A DNA stretch of 64,000 bases from NCBI GenBank assembly GCA_021155855.1, contig JAJNAZ010000003.1:58436-122435 (forward strand), given 5' to 3'. Under the pieces are notes generated by a model that did not search any database, was not told the DNA's origin, and saw nothing but the letters and a program-made list of their open reading frames with translations. Source of the DNA: Solirubrobacterales bacterium. GTDB lineage: Bacteria; Actinomycetota; Thermoleophilia; Solirubrobacterales; 70-9. The translations under genes and the position numbers were made by a program. Below, one piece after another: positions 17,314-25,926 of this stretch (position 1 is its first letter; every line of letters begins with the position of its first letter).

Positions 17314-17880
17314 CTAATAGCGGCGACGAAGCAAGCGGCGCACAGGCGGGCGCCGGAAACCCGCCTGGCTTAAGGCCGCGTTGACACCGGCGAGCACGAT
17401 CGCGGAAACCAGGTTTGCGGCGCCTACCGCGTTCAAGAACCGCTTGCTGCGCCTCTCGGCCGTGCTGGCTTCAGCCGCGGGCGTGCTCCCGTCGGCGAGC
17501 GGTACGCGACCCTGGGGCTCCATGCGGGCGAACCGCATCCCAGCCGCGCTTGCGGCGAGCCCAGTAATCGCGACGGCGACGACAGCGCCGTCCTTCGCGA
17601 GCGCCAGCTTGCGCTCCCGCCTGGAGAGCATCCGCGCGCTTGCCTCGTCGAGCCGCGCGCCGCCCCAGCCCACCAGGACCGCCGCGAGCGCCAGCGCGTT
17701 CACGGCTCCATAGCGCCGCCAGGCGGTGTTCGTTGCGCTGCCGCGTTCACGAGCATCGCTCACCTGTCTGAGGGCAGGGTGCATTCCCACCCGAGCGAAT
17801 AGGTTGCCGCCGATCAGTGCCCCCACGCCGACGTCGTGTGCGGCCCGCCCGATTGCCGAGATGCTGTCGTTGGAGATCAA
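17314..17880 (-). CDS. Four-helix membrane protein of unknown function
   Basis: The 188-residue product has hydrophobic segments near residues 15-35, 60-78, 95-115 and 150-170 and an Arg-rich C-terminus (RRPPVRRLLRRRY). The N-terminal stretch AIGRAAHDVGVGALIGGNLFARVG and the WRRYGAVNALAL segment look conserved. It is transcribed away from the riboswitch candidate just to its right. No function is assigned. Confidence 0.65.
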   Translation of the reverse strand: MISNDSISAIGRAAHDVGVGALIGGNLFARVGMHPALRQVSDARERGSATNTAWRRYGAVNALALAAVLVGWGGARLDEASARMLSRRERKLALAKDGAVVAVAITGLAASAAGMRFARMEPQGRVPLADGSTPAAEASTAERRSKRFLNAVGAANLVSAIVLAGVNAALSQAGFRRPPVRRLLRRRY

Positions 17881-17905
17881 ACCCCGAATGGGTCACAAGT
17901 AACCC

Positions 17906-17994
17906 ACGGGCTCCTCGGCAAACCACCCGCGTACTTTCCGAGGACGCAAAGCCTTCGGCCCGACGTTAAAGCCGGGCGCGCGGAATGCCACCGC
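17906..17994 (+). promoter_or_regulatory. Candidate c-di-GMP-I (GEMM) riboswitch
   Basis: The sequence contains the core blocks of the class I c-di-GMP riboswitch in the right order: GGCAAACC at 17917-17924, GGACGCAAAGCC at 17942-17953, CGGCCC followed by a hairpin GCCCG/CGGGC, then a GGNNGCNGGNNUNCC-like block (GGCGCGCGGAATGCC). GGCA (17917-17920) can pair with TGCC (17986-17989). A competing 7-bp stem TCCTCGG/CCGAGGA could be part of the switch or weaken the call. Identification is by motif memory, not covariance. Confidence 0.6.
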
Positions 17995-18284
17995 GTCTCG
18001 GAAGCTCGCCGTAACGACATCGCAAGGGGGGGTCTGAGGAGAATAAGGAACGATTCCAAGGACGACTACGCAAGCACTGCGGGTTTGGCCCATCGCCCGG
18101 CGCCATCGCCCTTTTGCAGCGATGCCGCGATGGCGTCGGATGCGTACGCGTCCGCCAGTGCGATACCGGCCGATCAGTAGGGCAACAACGATCGCTGGTA
18201 CGAGTCGATCACTGAGGTGACGGGGCAGGTCAGCGCGTGAGCCTCGCTGCCGAGGACCACGTCATCGGCAACGCAGAAGCTCCC
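17995..18284 (+). other. Riboswitch-downstream stretch with a possible decayed frame
   Basis: After a GAGGAG run near 18038, one frame reads about 40 residues from a TTG near 18088 (LAHRPAPSPFCSDAAMASD) to a TAG at about 18178, and continues in the same frame as GNNDRWYESITEVTGQVSA to a TGA at about 18240. It could be the tail of a gene broken by a nonsense codon, which would be the riboswitch's original target. I do not recognise the protein. Confidence 0.25.
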
Positions 18285-18309
18285 GTTTCCTTTAGAAAAC
18301 TCCGGGTAA
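18285..18309 (+). promoter_or_regulatory. SigB/SigF-like promoter candidate
   Basis: GTTT at 18285-18288 and GGGTAA at 18304-18309 are 15 bases apart, matching the actinobacterial stress-sigma consensus (GTTT-N14-17-GGGTAT) with one mismatch. It lies about 90 bases before the DUF4383 start. Confidence 0.5.
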
Positions 18310-18398
18310 CACCGGGAAGTCTTTGCCCTGCGGGCTTGCGCCAAGGAGTTCCGTCGTCCGCAAACACCGACAACAAGGAGACGGCAGTGGAGGCAGCA

Positions 18399-18854
18399 AT
18401 GGAACGGAGAAGGTCGGAAGGGAGAACCCCGCTACAGACGGCTGCGCTGGCGGTGGGAGGCGCTTTTCTCGCCATCGGGATCCTCGGGTTCATTCCGGGC
18501 ATCACGACGGACTACGACACGATGTCGTTCGCCAGCGAGAATTCCGATGCAGAGCTGCTCGGGATCTTTAAGGTGAACGTGCTCCACAACATCGTTCACC
18601 TCCTCTTTGGCGTCGCCGGCCTTGCGGCCGCCCGTGCCTTCGATACCTCGCGACTGTTTCTGCTCGGCGGCGGCGCGATCTATGCCGGGCTGTGGATCTA
18701 CGGGGTGATCGTCGATTTCGACTCTGGGGCGAACTTCGTCGCCCTCAACACGGCCGACAACTGGCTCCACTTCGTGCTCGCGCTCGCCATGATCGGGCTC
18801 GGCGTGGTGCTGGGCCGCGGGGCCGGAGTCGAGCGCCGCACCCGCTCCGCTTAA
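18399..18854 (+). CDS. DUF4383 membrane protein
   Basis: A 151-residue, four-helix membrane protein. The HNIVHLLFGVAGLAAAR and DNWLHFVLALAMIGLG segments are typical of the DUF4383 family, which is common in actinobacteria and often stress-linked; its function is unknown. ATG 18399 has GGAGG five bases upstream; GTG 18387 with AAGGAG is an alternative start. Its TAA overlaps the converging integrase pseudogene stop (TTAA). The SigB-like promoter at 18285 suggests stress induction. Confidence 0.85.
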   Translation: MERRRSEGRTPLQTAALAVGGAFLAIGILGFIPGITTDYDTMSFASENSDAELLGIFKVNVLHNIVHLLFGVAGLAAARAFDTSRLFLLGGGAIYAGLWIYGVIVDFDSGANFVALNTADNWLHFVLALAMIGLGVVLGRGAGVERRTRSA

Positions 18855-19640
18855 CCGGACTCCTCAGCCCGATCCCGGGCACGATCGGCGTCGAGCGCAT
18901 CAAACCGGCCGGCGATCTCCTGCATCGCGCCGTCGAGCAAGATCCCGTAGTGGCGCTCGATCATCCGCACACTGGTGCCCATGATCCGGGCGAGCGCGTG
19001 GAGCCCGACCGCAGCCGCGAGCGCGTCGGAAGCGAAGGTCGAGCGCAGGTCGTAGATGCGCGCCGGGCGTGCGACCCCGGAGGCCTCGATCGCCGGTGCC
19101 ACTCCCGCAGCCGGAAGTGCTCGAGGTCGAGTACCCCGCCCCGCGGCGCCGGGAAGAGCAGCGGCATGTCCAGCCTCGGCGGGATTGCCTTTAGGGCAGC
19201 GTGCGCGTGGGCGCTCAGGGGGACCTGGCGGCGACTGCCAGCGGCCTTAGCCAACTCAACCACCTCGCCGCTGGAAACGGTACGCCTAACGGTCAACAGC
19301 CCGGCGGCGCGGTCCACGTCGCGGCGTTCGAGCGCCTGCCACTCCTCCGGGCGCAGTCCAAGTCGCCGCGGCGACCGCGGGCAGCGGCTGGTAGCGCGGG
19401 AGAGTTCGGCCGCTCGCCCCGATCTCCTCGTGGGAGAAGGCGCGCACCGCGCGCGGTGAGGGTTGGCGGTTGGGCCCGGCGAGCTTCGCCGGGTTGCGCC
19501 GGATGTGATCGCATACCCCACCGTGCGGATGGGCGTCGCGATCTCGTAGGCGACCTCGGTCGCCGCGCCCGACCTGTCGCGGTCGAGTGCTCGCAGCGGC
19601 GCAGAGGCTTCTGCCACAGCGGCATCCGCTCGTAGTCGGC
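18851..19640 (-). pseudogene. Frameshifted tyrosine recombinase (integrase)
   Basis: The pieces read in order across three frames: AGPNRQPSPRAVRAFSHEEI (~19480), LRPEEWQALERRDVDRAAG through LLFPAPRGGVLDLEHFRLREW (~19340-19105), then PAIEASGVARPARIYDLRS and MIERHYGILLDG (~19100-18930). One extra T in the AAT-GLRP junction and one missing C in the EWH-PAI junction explain two of the shifts. The C-terminal catalytic Tyr region (ERHYG) and one Arg (DLRSTFA) remain; the usual third-box His is Thr (MGTS). The N-terminal core-binding domain is largely unreadable. Confidence 0.8.
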
Positions 19641-19723
19641 ATCGTCGCGAACACGTCGGCCGCCCGTGCGGCGACGTCTCCGAGTGTGTGCCTTACCAGG
19701 GCACGAGCGCGGCGCGGTCGCGC

Positions 19724-20176
19724 TCAGCCGGCGGCCTGCCTGCTCTTCCCGCCCTCGGCGAGCTCGCGCAGGCGGTTGAGCGACTCGACGTTGCGCCCGC
19801 GAACGAGTAGATGGGTCAGCGGCTGGAAGACGAATGCCGTCAGCGGGTCGCCGGCGTCCTCGATCATCGTCACGTGGCTGCCGGTGCCCTCGGGCTCGAT
19901 CTCCATCGTCACATTGGCCGTCCCCATCGGCCTCGACTTCGCCCGTAGCTTCAACATGCGCGGCGGCTCGGAGGCGAGCACGGTCGTGTGATCCTTAATC
20001 TCGAGGGGGCCGAAGCCAACGGTGTGGTGGAACTTCGTTCCAGGCGCAGGGAAGTCGGGATCCGCGTCGCGGATGTACTTCGAGCCAACCACCCAGTAGC
20101 CGTAGTTGTCGGGGTCGGAGAGGACCTCGAAGACGCGCTCGGGAGAAACGTCGATGTGCGTATCGTTGCGGGCCAC
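19724..20176 (-). CDS. SRPBCC/polyketide cyclase-like lipid-binding protein
   Basis: The 150-residue START-like protein begins at GTG 20176 (VARNDTHIDVSPERVFEVLS). The N-terminal strand followed by SPERVFEVLSDPDNYGYWVVG is the hallmark of the SRPBCC helix-grip fold, which binds hydrophobic ligands. The GSHVTMIEDAGDP strand is also typical. Ligand unknown. Confidence 0.8.
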   Translation of the reverse strand: MARNDTHIDVSPERVFEVLSDPDNYGYWVVGSKYIRDADPDFPAPGTKFHHTVGFGPLEIKDHTTVLASEPPRMLKLRAKSRPMGTANVTMEIEPEGTGSHVTMIEDAGDPLTAFVFQPLTHLLVRGRNVESLNRLRELAEGGKSRQAAG

Positions 20177-20295
20177 GGACTGATGTCTACCCGGCGGCCA
20201 GCCCCGTAAGCGACGGCCAACCCCGGTAAGCCTCGCTCGTGGGCCCAACGGGCGTGATGCGGATAGGGCCGCGCGTCGCGGGTACGGAAGAACCT

Positions 20296-21264
20296 GTGTC
20301 GGCTCCAGACGACCCCTCCCCGGCCGCGGCGGAACGCCAGCGGGTGCTGATCACCGGTGCCTCAAGCGGGATCGGCATGGCCACGGCGATCGAGTTCGCC
20401 GAGCGCGGGGCCTGTGTCGCGCTGGTCGCGCGCTCCGAGCACGGTCTGGACCGCTGCTCCGCAGCGGTTCGCGACGCCGGCGGGGAGCCGATCGTGTGTC
20501 CGGCCGACGTCACGGATCGCGCCGCGGTGCAGGCCGCAATCGACCGGGCGACGGCGGCGATGGGCGGCCTCGACGTGGTGGTCGTGAACGCCGGCGCCGC
20601 CGCGTTCGGGGCGTTCACGCAAACCGCCGCCGACGACTTCGACCGCACCATCGACGCCACCCTCCGCGGTGCCGTCGACACGATCCGCGAGGCGCTCCCT
20701 CACCTCGAGCGGACGCAGGGGTCGTTGGTGGTCGTCGGCTCGGTCGCCGACGCGATCCCGCTCCCGCTGATGAGCGCGTACACCGCCGCGAAGCACGGGC
20801 TTCGCGGATTCGTGGACGCGCTCGGGATCGAGATGCGAAGCCAGGATTCTCGCGTCGCGCTGTCCCTCATCAGCCCGGGCCCCGTGGACACACCCTTCTG
20901 GGACAACGTCGCGACGCAGGAGGGTCACCTGCCGCCCAGGCTGCCAGGCGCCTACCCGCCGGAGGACGTCGCTAAGGCGATCGTCAGCTGCGTGGACCGC
21001 CACCGGTCCGGCGGCATGACGGTGGGCGGTCTGATGGTTTTAGCCGGCACCGTGCACTCGCTCCTCAACCCCCTCAGCGAGCGCCTGCTCGCCCACTTCG
21101 CCGGTTGGGCGCGCACGGCGGGCCAGCCGGGCCCGGGGGCCCGGGCGATCCACGAGCCGGCCGGGCGGGGTGAGCTTCGCACCGGGCTGGCGAGCCGGCC
21201 GAGCCTGCTCACACGCGGGCTGGCAGTCGCCGGCGGCGCCAGGGCGGCCATCTCGCGCCGATGA
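20296..21264 (+). CDS. Short-chain dehydrogenase/reductase
   Basis: A 322-residue NAD(P)-dependent SDR from GTG 20296, with GGAAG spaced six bases upstream. Motifs: TGASSGIG, VNAG, catalytic Ser (VVGSVAD) and YTAAK. After the ~250-residue core, a C-terminal tail of about 70 residues includes a hydrophobic segment (GLMVLAGTVHSLLNPLS) that may touch the membrane. It is the first gene of an overlapped four-gene unit; the stop overlaps the next start as ATGA. Confidence 0.88.
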   Translation: MSAPDDPSPAAAERQRVLITGASSGIGMATAIEFAERGACVALVARSEHGLDRCSAAVRDAGGEPIVCPADVTDRAAVQAAIDRATAAMGGLDVVVVNAGAAAFGAFTQTAADDFDRTIDATLRGAVDTIREALPHLERTQGSLVVVGSVADAIPLPLMSAYTAAKHGLRGFVDALGIEMRSQDSRVALSLISPGPVDTPFWDNVATQEGHLPPRLPGAYPPEDVAKAIVSCVDRHRSGGMTVGGLMVLAGTVHSLLNPLSERLLAHFAGWARTAGQPGPGARAIHEPAGRGELRTGLASRPSLLTRGLAVAGGARAAISRR

Positions 21265-22883
21265 CCGACGCAGTCGTGATCGGTTCGGGGCCGAACGGTC
21301 TCGTGGCGGCCAACATCCTCGCCGAGCGCGGCTGGAAGACGCTCGTGCTCGAGGAGCAGCCGCAGCCGGGGGGTGCCGTGCGGTCCGGCGAGGTGACCGT
21401 TCCCGGCTACACCCACGACCTGTTCAGCTCCTTCTATCCGCTCGCAGCCGCCTCGCCGCGACTCCGCGCCCTGGAGCTCGAGCGGTGGGGACCACGCTGG
21501 CGCCGGGCGCCTGCCGTGGTGGCCCACCCGACCCGCGATGGGCGGTGCGCAAACCTTTATCAGGATCTCGACCGCACCGCCGAGTCGCTGGACAGCTTCC
21601 ACCCGGGCGACGGGGACGGCTGGCGGCGGCTGTTCGGCCTCTGGGAGCGGGCCGGCGAAGCGTTCATCGAGGCGCTGCTGACGCCGTTTCCCCCGGTGAA
21701 GGGCGGGGCAAAGCTCGCCCGCGCCCTCGGACCGAAGGGCATGTTGGAGTTCGCGCGCCTGGGGACGCTCTCCGCGCGTCGCCTCGGACACGAGACATTC
21801 CGAGGCGAGGGCGGCGCGAACCTGCTCGCCGGCAATGCGCTGCATGCCGACCTCACGCCCGACTCCGGCGGCGGAGGCCTGTTCGGATGGGTGCTGTGCT
21901 CGCTCGGGCAGACGGTCGGCTTTCCGGTGCCCGAGGGCGGCGCGGGCGAGCTCACCGCGGCGCTAGTGCGCCGCCTGGAGTACCACGGCGGCGAAGTCGT
22001 CTGCAACGCTCCCGTCCGCCGCGTCGTCGTCCGTCGCGGGCGCGCCGTCGGAGTGCGGACCGCCGACGGCACCGAGCACCCGGCTTCGCGCGCGGTCCTC
22101 GCGGACACCGGCGCGCCCCAGCTCTACTTCGACCTGCTGGAACGCGAGGACGCGCTGCAGTCGGTTCGCGCCGACCTGCGCAACTTCCAGTACGACAACT
22201 CCTCGGTCAAGGTCGACTGGGCGCTCTCGGAGCCGATCCCCTGGACGGCGGAGGGCGCGCGCGAGGCCGGGACGCTTCACCTCGCCGAAGGCCTCGACGC
22301 GATGACGCAGGCGACGACGGATCTCGAGCGCCGCTTCGTCCCGGCCGAGCCGTTCCTGGTCATGGGCCAGTATGCGCAGACTGACGTGACGCGCCAGCCA
22401 GCCGGCGCCGAGACCGCGTGGGCCTACACGCACGTGCCGCACGAGCCCCGCGGCGATGCTGGCGCCGACGGGATCACGGGCTCGTGGGACGAGCGCGAAA
22501 CGGAGGCCTTCGTCGCCAGGATCGAGGAGCAGGTGCAGCGCCTTGCGCCCGGATTTCGCGACCGGATCGTGGGCAGGCACGTGTTCACGCCACCGCTCCT
22601 CGAGGCCGCGAACGCCAACTTGGTCGGCGGCGCCATAAACGGCGGCACAGCGCAGATGCACCAGCAGCTGATCTTCCGTCCCACCCCCGGGCTCGGCCGC
22701 TCCGAGACACCCGTGCGGAACCTCTACCTCGCCTCCTCCTCGGCCCACCCCGGCGGCGGCGTCCACGGAGGGCCGGGGTCGAACGCCGCGCGCGCCGCGC
22801 TTGCCCGCCACCGCGCGAGCCGCGTTGCGATCGCGGTCGGGGCCACGGGGGCGGCGCTCGCGGCGCGGAGGCTCGCGCGGTGA
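21261..22883 (+). CDS. Phytoene-desaturase-like FAD oxidoreductase
   Basis: This 540-residue flavoenzyme of the COG1233 amine-oxidase/carotenoid-desaturase superfamily has the N-terminal dinucleotide-binding motif VIGSGPNGLVAANILAERG, then EEQPQPGGAVRSGE, and a C-terminal FAD signature with NLYLASSSAHPGGGVHGGPG. This group includes mammalian PYROXD2-like proteins and uncharacterised bacterial enzymes as well as carotenoid desaturases. Nothing else in the window makes carotenoids, so a carotenoid substrate is not supported. Its GTGA end overlaps the UBP zinc-finger gene. Confidence 0.85.
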   Translation: MTDAVVIGSGPNGLVAANILAERGWKTLVLEEQPQPGGAVRSGEVTVPGYTHDLFSSFYPLAAASPRLRALELERWGPRWRRAPAVVAHPTRDGRCANLYQDLDRTAESLDSFHPGDGDGWRRLFGLWERAGEAFIEALLTPFPPVKGGAKLARALGPKGMLEFARLGTLSARRLGHETFRGEGGANLLAGNALHADLTPDSGGGGLFGWVLCSLGQTVGFPVPEGGAGELTAALVRRLEYHGGEVVCNAPVRRVVVRRGRAVGVRTADGTEHPASRAVLADTGAPQLYFDLLEREDALQSVRADLRNFQYDNSSVKVDWALSEPIPWTAEGAREAGTLHLAEGLDAMTQATTDLERRFVPAEPFLVMGQYAQTDVTRQPAGAETAWAYTHVPHEPRGDAGADGITGSWDERETEAFVARIEEQVQRLAPGFRDRIVGRHVFTPPLLEAANANLVGGAINGGTAQMHQQLIFRPTPGLGRSETPVRNLYLASSSAHPGGGVHGGPGSNAARAALARHRASRVAIAVGATGAALAARRLAR

Positions 22884-23215
22884 GCCGCCTCGCCCAGAAC
22901 GTCCGCTTCGCCTGGCAGCGAGCCACGGGCAGCGAGCGCCCGTGTGACCACGTCGACCAGATTCGGGTCGGGCCGACGGACGCGATGAGCTGTCCGGCGT
23001 GCGTCGCCTCCGGCGACAGTTGGCGCGCCCTGCGCGTCTGCGCCATCTGCGGCGAGATCGGCTGCTGCGACTCGTCGAAGAACCGACACGCGCACCGCCA
23101 CGCGGAGGGCTGCGGCCACCTGCTCGTCCGCTCGGCAGAGGCCGGGGAGGACTGGGTCTGGTGCTACGCCGACGCCAGGATCGTCGCCCGCTCTGAAGGA
23201 CGTACCAGCGAGTGA
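22880..23215 (+). CDS. UBP-type zinc-finger protein
   Basis: The 111-residue product starts at GTG 22880, overlapping the flavoenzyme stop. It carries the zinc ligands of the ZnF-UBP fold: CDHVDQ, CPAC, CAICGEIGCCDSS and HAHRHAEGCGH. In eukaryotes this fold binds the ubiquitin C-terminus; bacterial stand-alone versions are known but their roles are not. It is translationally coupled on both sides, so a part in the same pathway as the flavoenzyme and VOC protein is inferred. Confidence 0.85.
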   Translation: MSRLAQNVRFAWQRATGSERPCDHVDQIRVGPTDAMSCPACVASGDSWRALRVCAICGEIGCCDSSKNRHAHRHAEGCGHLLVRSAEAGEDWVWCYADARIVARSEGRTSE

Positions 23216-23646
23216 GCAAAGGCCCTGGAGAGAGGACTCCGCTTGACGGGTTCGCCGAGGTGACCCTGGAGACTCCCAACCCTGCCGAGCTCGCGCGGTT
23301 CTACCGTCGCGCGTTCGGCTGCGGGGTCCTCGCCGAGGAGGACGACCGGATCTGGCTCGCGGTCGGCCGCACGTCTCGACTCGGCCTCTGGACGCCGGGC
23401 GAGAAGGAGTTCGGCGATCAGGGCGGGATCCGCGTCCACTTTGCCTTCTGCGTCACGCCGGGCGCGCTCGACGACCTCGTCGCCAGACTAGAAGCCGAGG
23501 GTATCGAGACGCGCGAGCCCGTGGATCATGAAGGAGGCGACCGCTCGATCTACATCGAAGACCCAGAGGGCAACGTGGTCGAGGCGTGGGATTTCTTCCA
23601 ACGAGAGGAGGGCCGGCGCGAGGGCGTCGGGGCGTTGACGGACTGA
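23212..23646 (+). CDS. VOC-family (glyoxalase/dioxygenase fold) protein
   Basis: A 144-residue vicinal-oxygen-chelate protein starting at GTG 23212, overlapping the previous stop (GTGA). The pattern AEVTLETPNPAELARFYRRA at the N-terminus and YIEDPEGNVVEAWDF near the C-terminus is typical, with a likely metal-ligand Glu in the last motif and a His in VHFAF. Substrate is unknown. It is the last gene of the SDR-flavoenzyme-UBP-VOC unit. Confidence 0.85.
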   Translation: MSKGPGERTPLDGFAEVTLETPNPAELARFYRRAFGCGVLAEEDDRIWLAVGRTSRLGLWTPGEKEFGDQGGIRVHFAFCVTPGALDDLVARLEAEGIETREPVDHEGGDRSIYIEDPEGNVVEAWDFFQREEGRREGVGALTD

Positions 23647-24396
23647 GCCATCATCCATCCCACAACTCGGCCGCGACCACGCTTCCCATGGCGAATCACG
23701 GTTGAACCTCGGCCTGGGCTCGAGGTCCGTCTCTTGCGAGGTTGAGCCTCCCGGCGAAATCGACCGTTCAGGGTGTGGGCCTGGGGCTGTGGGAACGAAG
23801 GAGTCGACAGGTCCTTCGTTCCGCTTTCATGCAAAGCGGAACTCCGTCAGGTTGCGCGATTTCGAGGCGCGATCTACCTCCCCCATCGACCTGAACCTCC
23901 TTTTCGAGATCCTCCGAGTTTCGGGGGGTGGGGGTCAACTCGCGAGCTAAGCAACTCCCGTAAACGAAGGAACGTTTCTTTATGCCCGTGCCTGGGGTGC
24001 CGACCTCGCTCGCGCCGGAAAGTGCTGTTTGCATGGAGACCAGTACTCCCGGTGAACTGATCCTGTAAGCATCCTCGACGGTCTGCTCGGTGGCCTGTCG
24101 CGAGCCTGTCGCGAGCAAGCTGTTCGAGTACATCTAGGAGTTCGCCGACGAGGAAGCGCCTGAGCCGGCACACCGCGAGATCTCGTGTCCGAGCTGCTCG
24201 TCGCCCTGGTGTTCGAAGGAGCAGTGTTTCGGCTCATTCGCGGTCTCATCGACCGCGGCAGCCGAGTGGCCTTCGTGCGCGCGACCGGGACCGGGCCGGG
24301 GACAGATACCCGATCAGAAGTGAGCGCGCTCCGGCAAAGCGCAACCTCTCGAAAACCCGAGCCACGCCTGCCCACGCGATGCGGATCGTGGGCCGC
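23647..24396. other. 750-base gap with overlapping hairpins
   Basis: No convincing gene is seen between the converging VOC and patatin genes. A Cys-containing frame (EFADEEAPEP then CPSCSSPW, ~24150-24230) could be a gene remnant but has no start. The stretch contains two overlapping perfect inverted repeats at 23792-23842, described separately, and several short lower-GC runs. Confidence 0.4.
23792..23842. promoter_or_regulatory. Two mutually exclusive perfect hairpins
   Basis: Hairpin A pairs GGAACGAAGGA (23792-23802) with TCCTTCGTTCC (23812-23822), loop 9. Hairpin B pairs GTTCCGCTTT (23818-23827) with AAAGCGGAAC (23833-23842), loop 5. They share GTTCC, so only one can form at a time. This may be a bidirectional terminator between converging genes, or a switch-like RNA or recombination site; none is proven. 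Confidence 0.6.
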
Positions 24397-25341
24397 TCAG
24401 CCCGAGAAGTGCTCGTCGCTCGGCATCGTGTACGCCATCGCCGCGCCCTGGGCGAAGCCGGCCTCGATCACCGTCCCGCGGGCGCTGGCACGCATCAGGC
24501 GCTCTCCGATCGCCGCCGAAGCGTCGGCGTCTGGCGAAACCACGGTGACCTTCACGCCTCGGCGCCGCAGCGCGGTCGCCTCGATCGTCGCCACCGTTCG
24601 CGAGAGCGGTCCGAGCCAGCCGAGCCGTTGGCTGCCGCCCGGGCGCATCGAGCCGGTCGGGTTCAGACAGACCACGTGCGAGCCATCTCCGACCTCGGCT
24701 GCGTCCATGTTCGTCGGGCTCCAAACACCGCCGTCGACGTACTCGCGGCTGGCGATCTCGACCGGTCTGAAGACACCGGGGATCGCGCATGATGCCTCGA
24801 CCGCGATGCCGACCGCGGTTTCAGGTGCCTCCGGCGCACCGAAGATGACGCGTTCGCCCCGCTCGAGGTCGACCGCACAGATCCTGAGCCTGCCGTCAAA
24901 GCCGACGCCGGTCGCGTCGACAGCGCCCCCGAGTCCCGCAAGCGATCGGCGTCCTCGTGGGACGCGACTGAGCGCCGAGCGCCGCAGCATTCGCCCGCCG
25001 GGTGCCGCCGGGTTCAGCACCAGTGCGGCGAGTGGCCCGCCGATGCCCTGCGCGATCGCCCCGATCAGTCCGCCCTGGCCCTCACCGGCTGGCGCCTCGC
25101 CGCCAGCCTCGGGTGGCTCCGGCAGGGCGCCAAGCCTGCCCGCAGGGTTGACACGCGCAGCGAGCATCGCCGCGACGATCGAGCCGGCCGAGGTTCCCAC
25201 GAACATCCCCGCCTGGGCCGCGGCGAAGCCACCGGCACGCTCGAGTCCGACCAGAACCGACGACATCCAGGCCTCGCCTAGAATGCCGCCGCCACCGAGG
25301 ACGAGGGCATCAGGCGCACGATCGATCCCATCGGGGTCCAT
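24397..25341 (-). CDS. Patatin-like phospholipase
   Basis: A 314-residue lipid acyl hydrolase. It has the oxyanion-hole glycines LVLGGGGILG, the nucleophile serine in GTSAGS and the catalytic aspartate in YVDGGVW, so the Ser-Asp dyad is complete. The Gly/Pro-rich loop after the GTSAG helix (about residues 65-105) is longer than in most bacterial patatins. It shares the overall plan with the second patatin at 33373, suggesting paralogues. Confidence 0.9.
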   Translation of the reverse strand: MDPDGIDRAPDALVLGGGGILGEAWMSSVLVGLERAGGFAAAQAGMFVGTSAGSIVAAMLAARVNPAGRLGALPEPPEAGGEAPAGEGQGGLIGAIAQGIGGPLAALVLNPAAPGGRMLRRSALSRVPRGRRSLAGLGGAVDATGVGFDGRLRICAVDLERGERVIFGAPEAPETAVGIAVEASCAIPGVFRPVEIASREYVDGGVWSPTNMDAAEVGDGSHVVCLNPTGSMRPGGSQRLGWLGPLSRTVATIEATALRRRGVKVTVVSPDADASAAIGERLMRASARGTVIEAGFAQGAAMAYTMPSDEHFSG

Positions 25342-25728
25342 CGACCGGCCTTACCCGTAGGGGTCACCGCCAATCTGCGCCCAGGCGCGATCTCCGAGCG
25401 GCGCACCCGCCTTGACTTTCCCCGCGGCTGGAGGGCACGAGGCTGGCGACCGAGGTCCCGCCGACCCTTATCTGTGCACTCAAGAAGTGGCGCTTTTCAT
25501 GGAAGGCGGAAACTTTCAGCGTTCCGCGACGCTCAGCGAATGCGAAAACTGCCCGCGTGGGTGATTCCGGTGACGGTGTCGAGCTCCTGCCGCAGCTCGT
25601 GCGCCGCCAGTTGATCTCTTATGCCGCCACTCGATCGTGGCAGTCGATTTGGCGCGCCGCGCGGCGCCGTCCGCCACCCGCGGGCTCGGGCCAACAGCGA
25701 GGTCGACCGGCCGTGTCGACCACACCGA
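25342..25728. other. 387-base gap, nothing convincing
   Basis: Frames on both strands here are Arg/Pro-rich and look like composition artefacts. A short minus-strand end reading RQELDTVTGITHAGSFRIR (~25590-25533) could be a gene tail but has no supporting start. Confidence 0.4.
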
Positions 25729-25926
25729 TCAAGGGCCGCCCGTTTGGTGGCGCGTCTCGTCCGAGGCCACGTAGGCGGCCGCTGGCGCACCGAAGACCTC
25801 AGCTCCTTGCTCAGGGCGGCGGCGGTCCCGCCGCTCGTTGACGATCCCCCAGGCGAGTAGGCCGAGGGCCGTTGCCACCAGCGCGGTGACGACCATTCCG
25901 TAGATGAAGATGCCGGGCGCGCTCAT
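25729..25926 (-). CDS. Small single-pass membrane protein
   Basis: The 65-residue product starts at ATG 25926, overlapping the stop of the upstream small membrane gene as ATGA. One membrane helix (IFIYGMVVTALVATALGLLAW) is followed by a charged tail. The tight coupling to the next-listed gene supports its reality. No family is recognised. Confidence 0.6.
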   Translation of the reverse strand: MSAPGIFIYGMVVTALVATALGLLAWGIVNERRDRRRPEQGAEVFGAPAAAYVASDETRHQTGGP

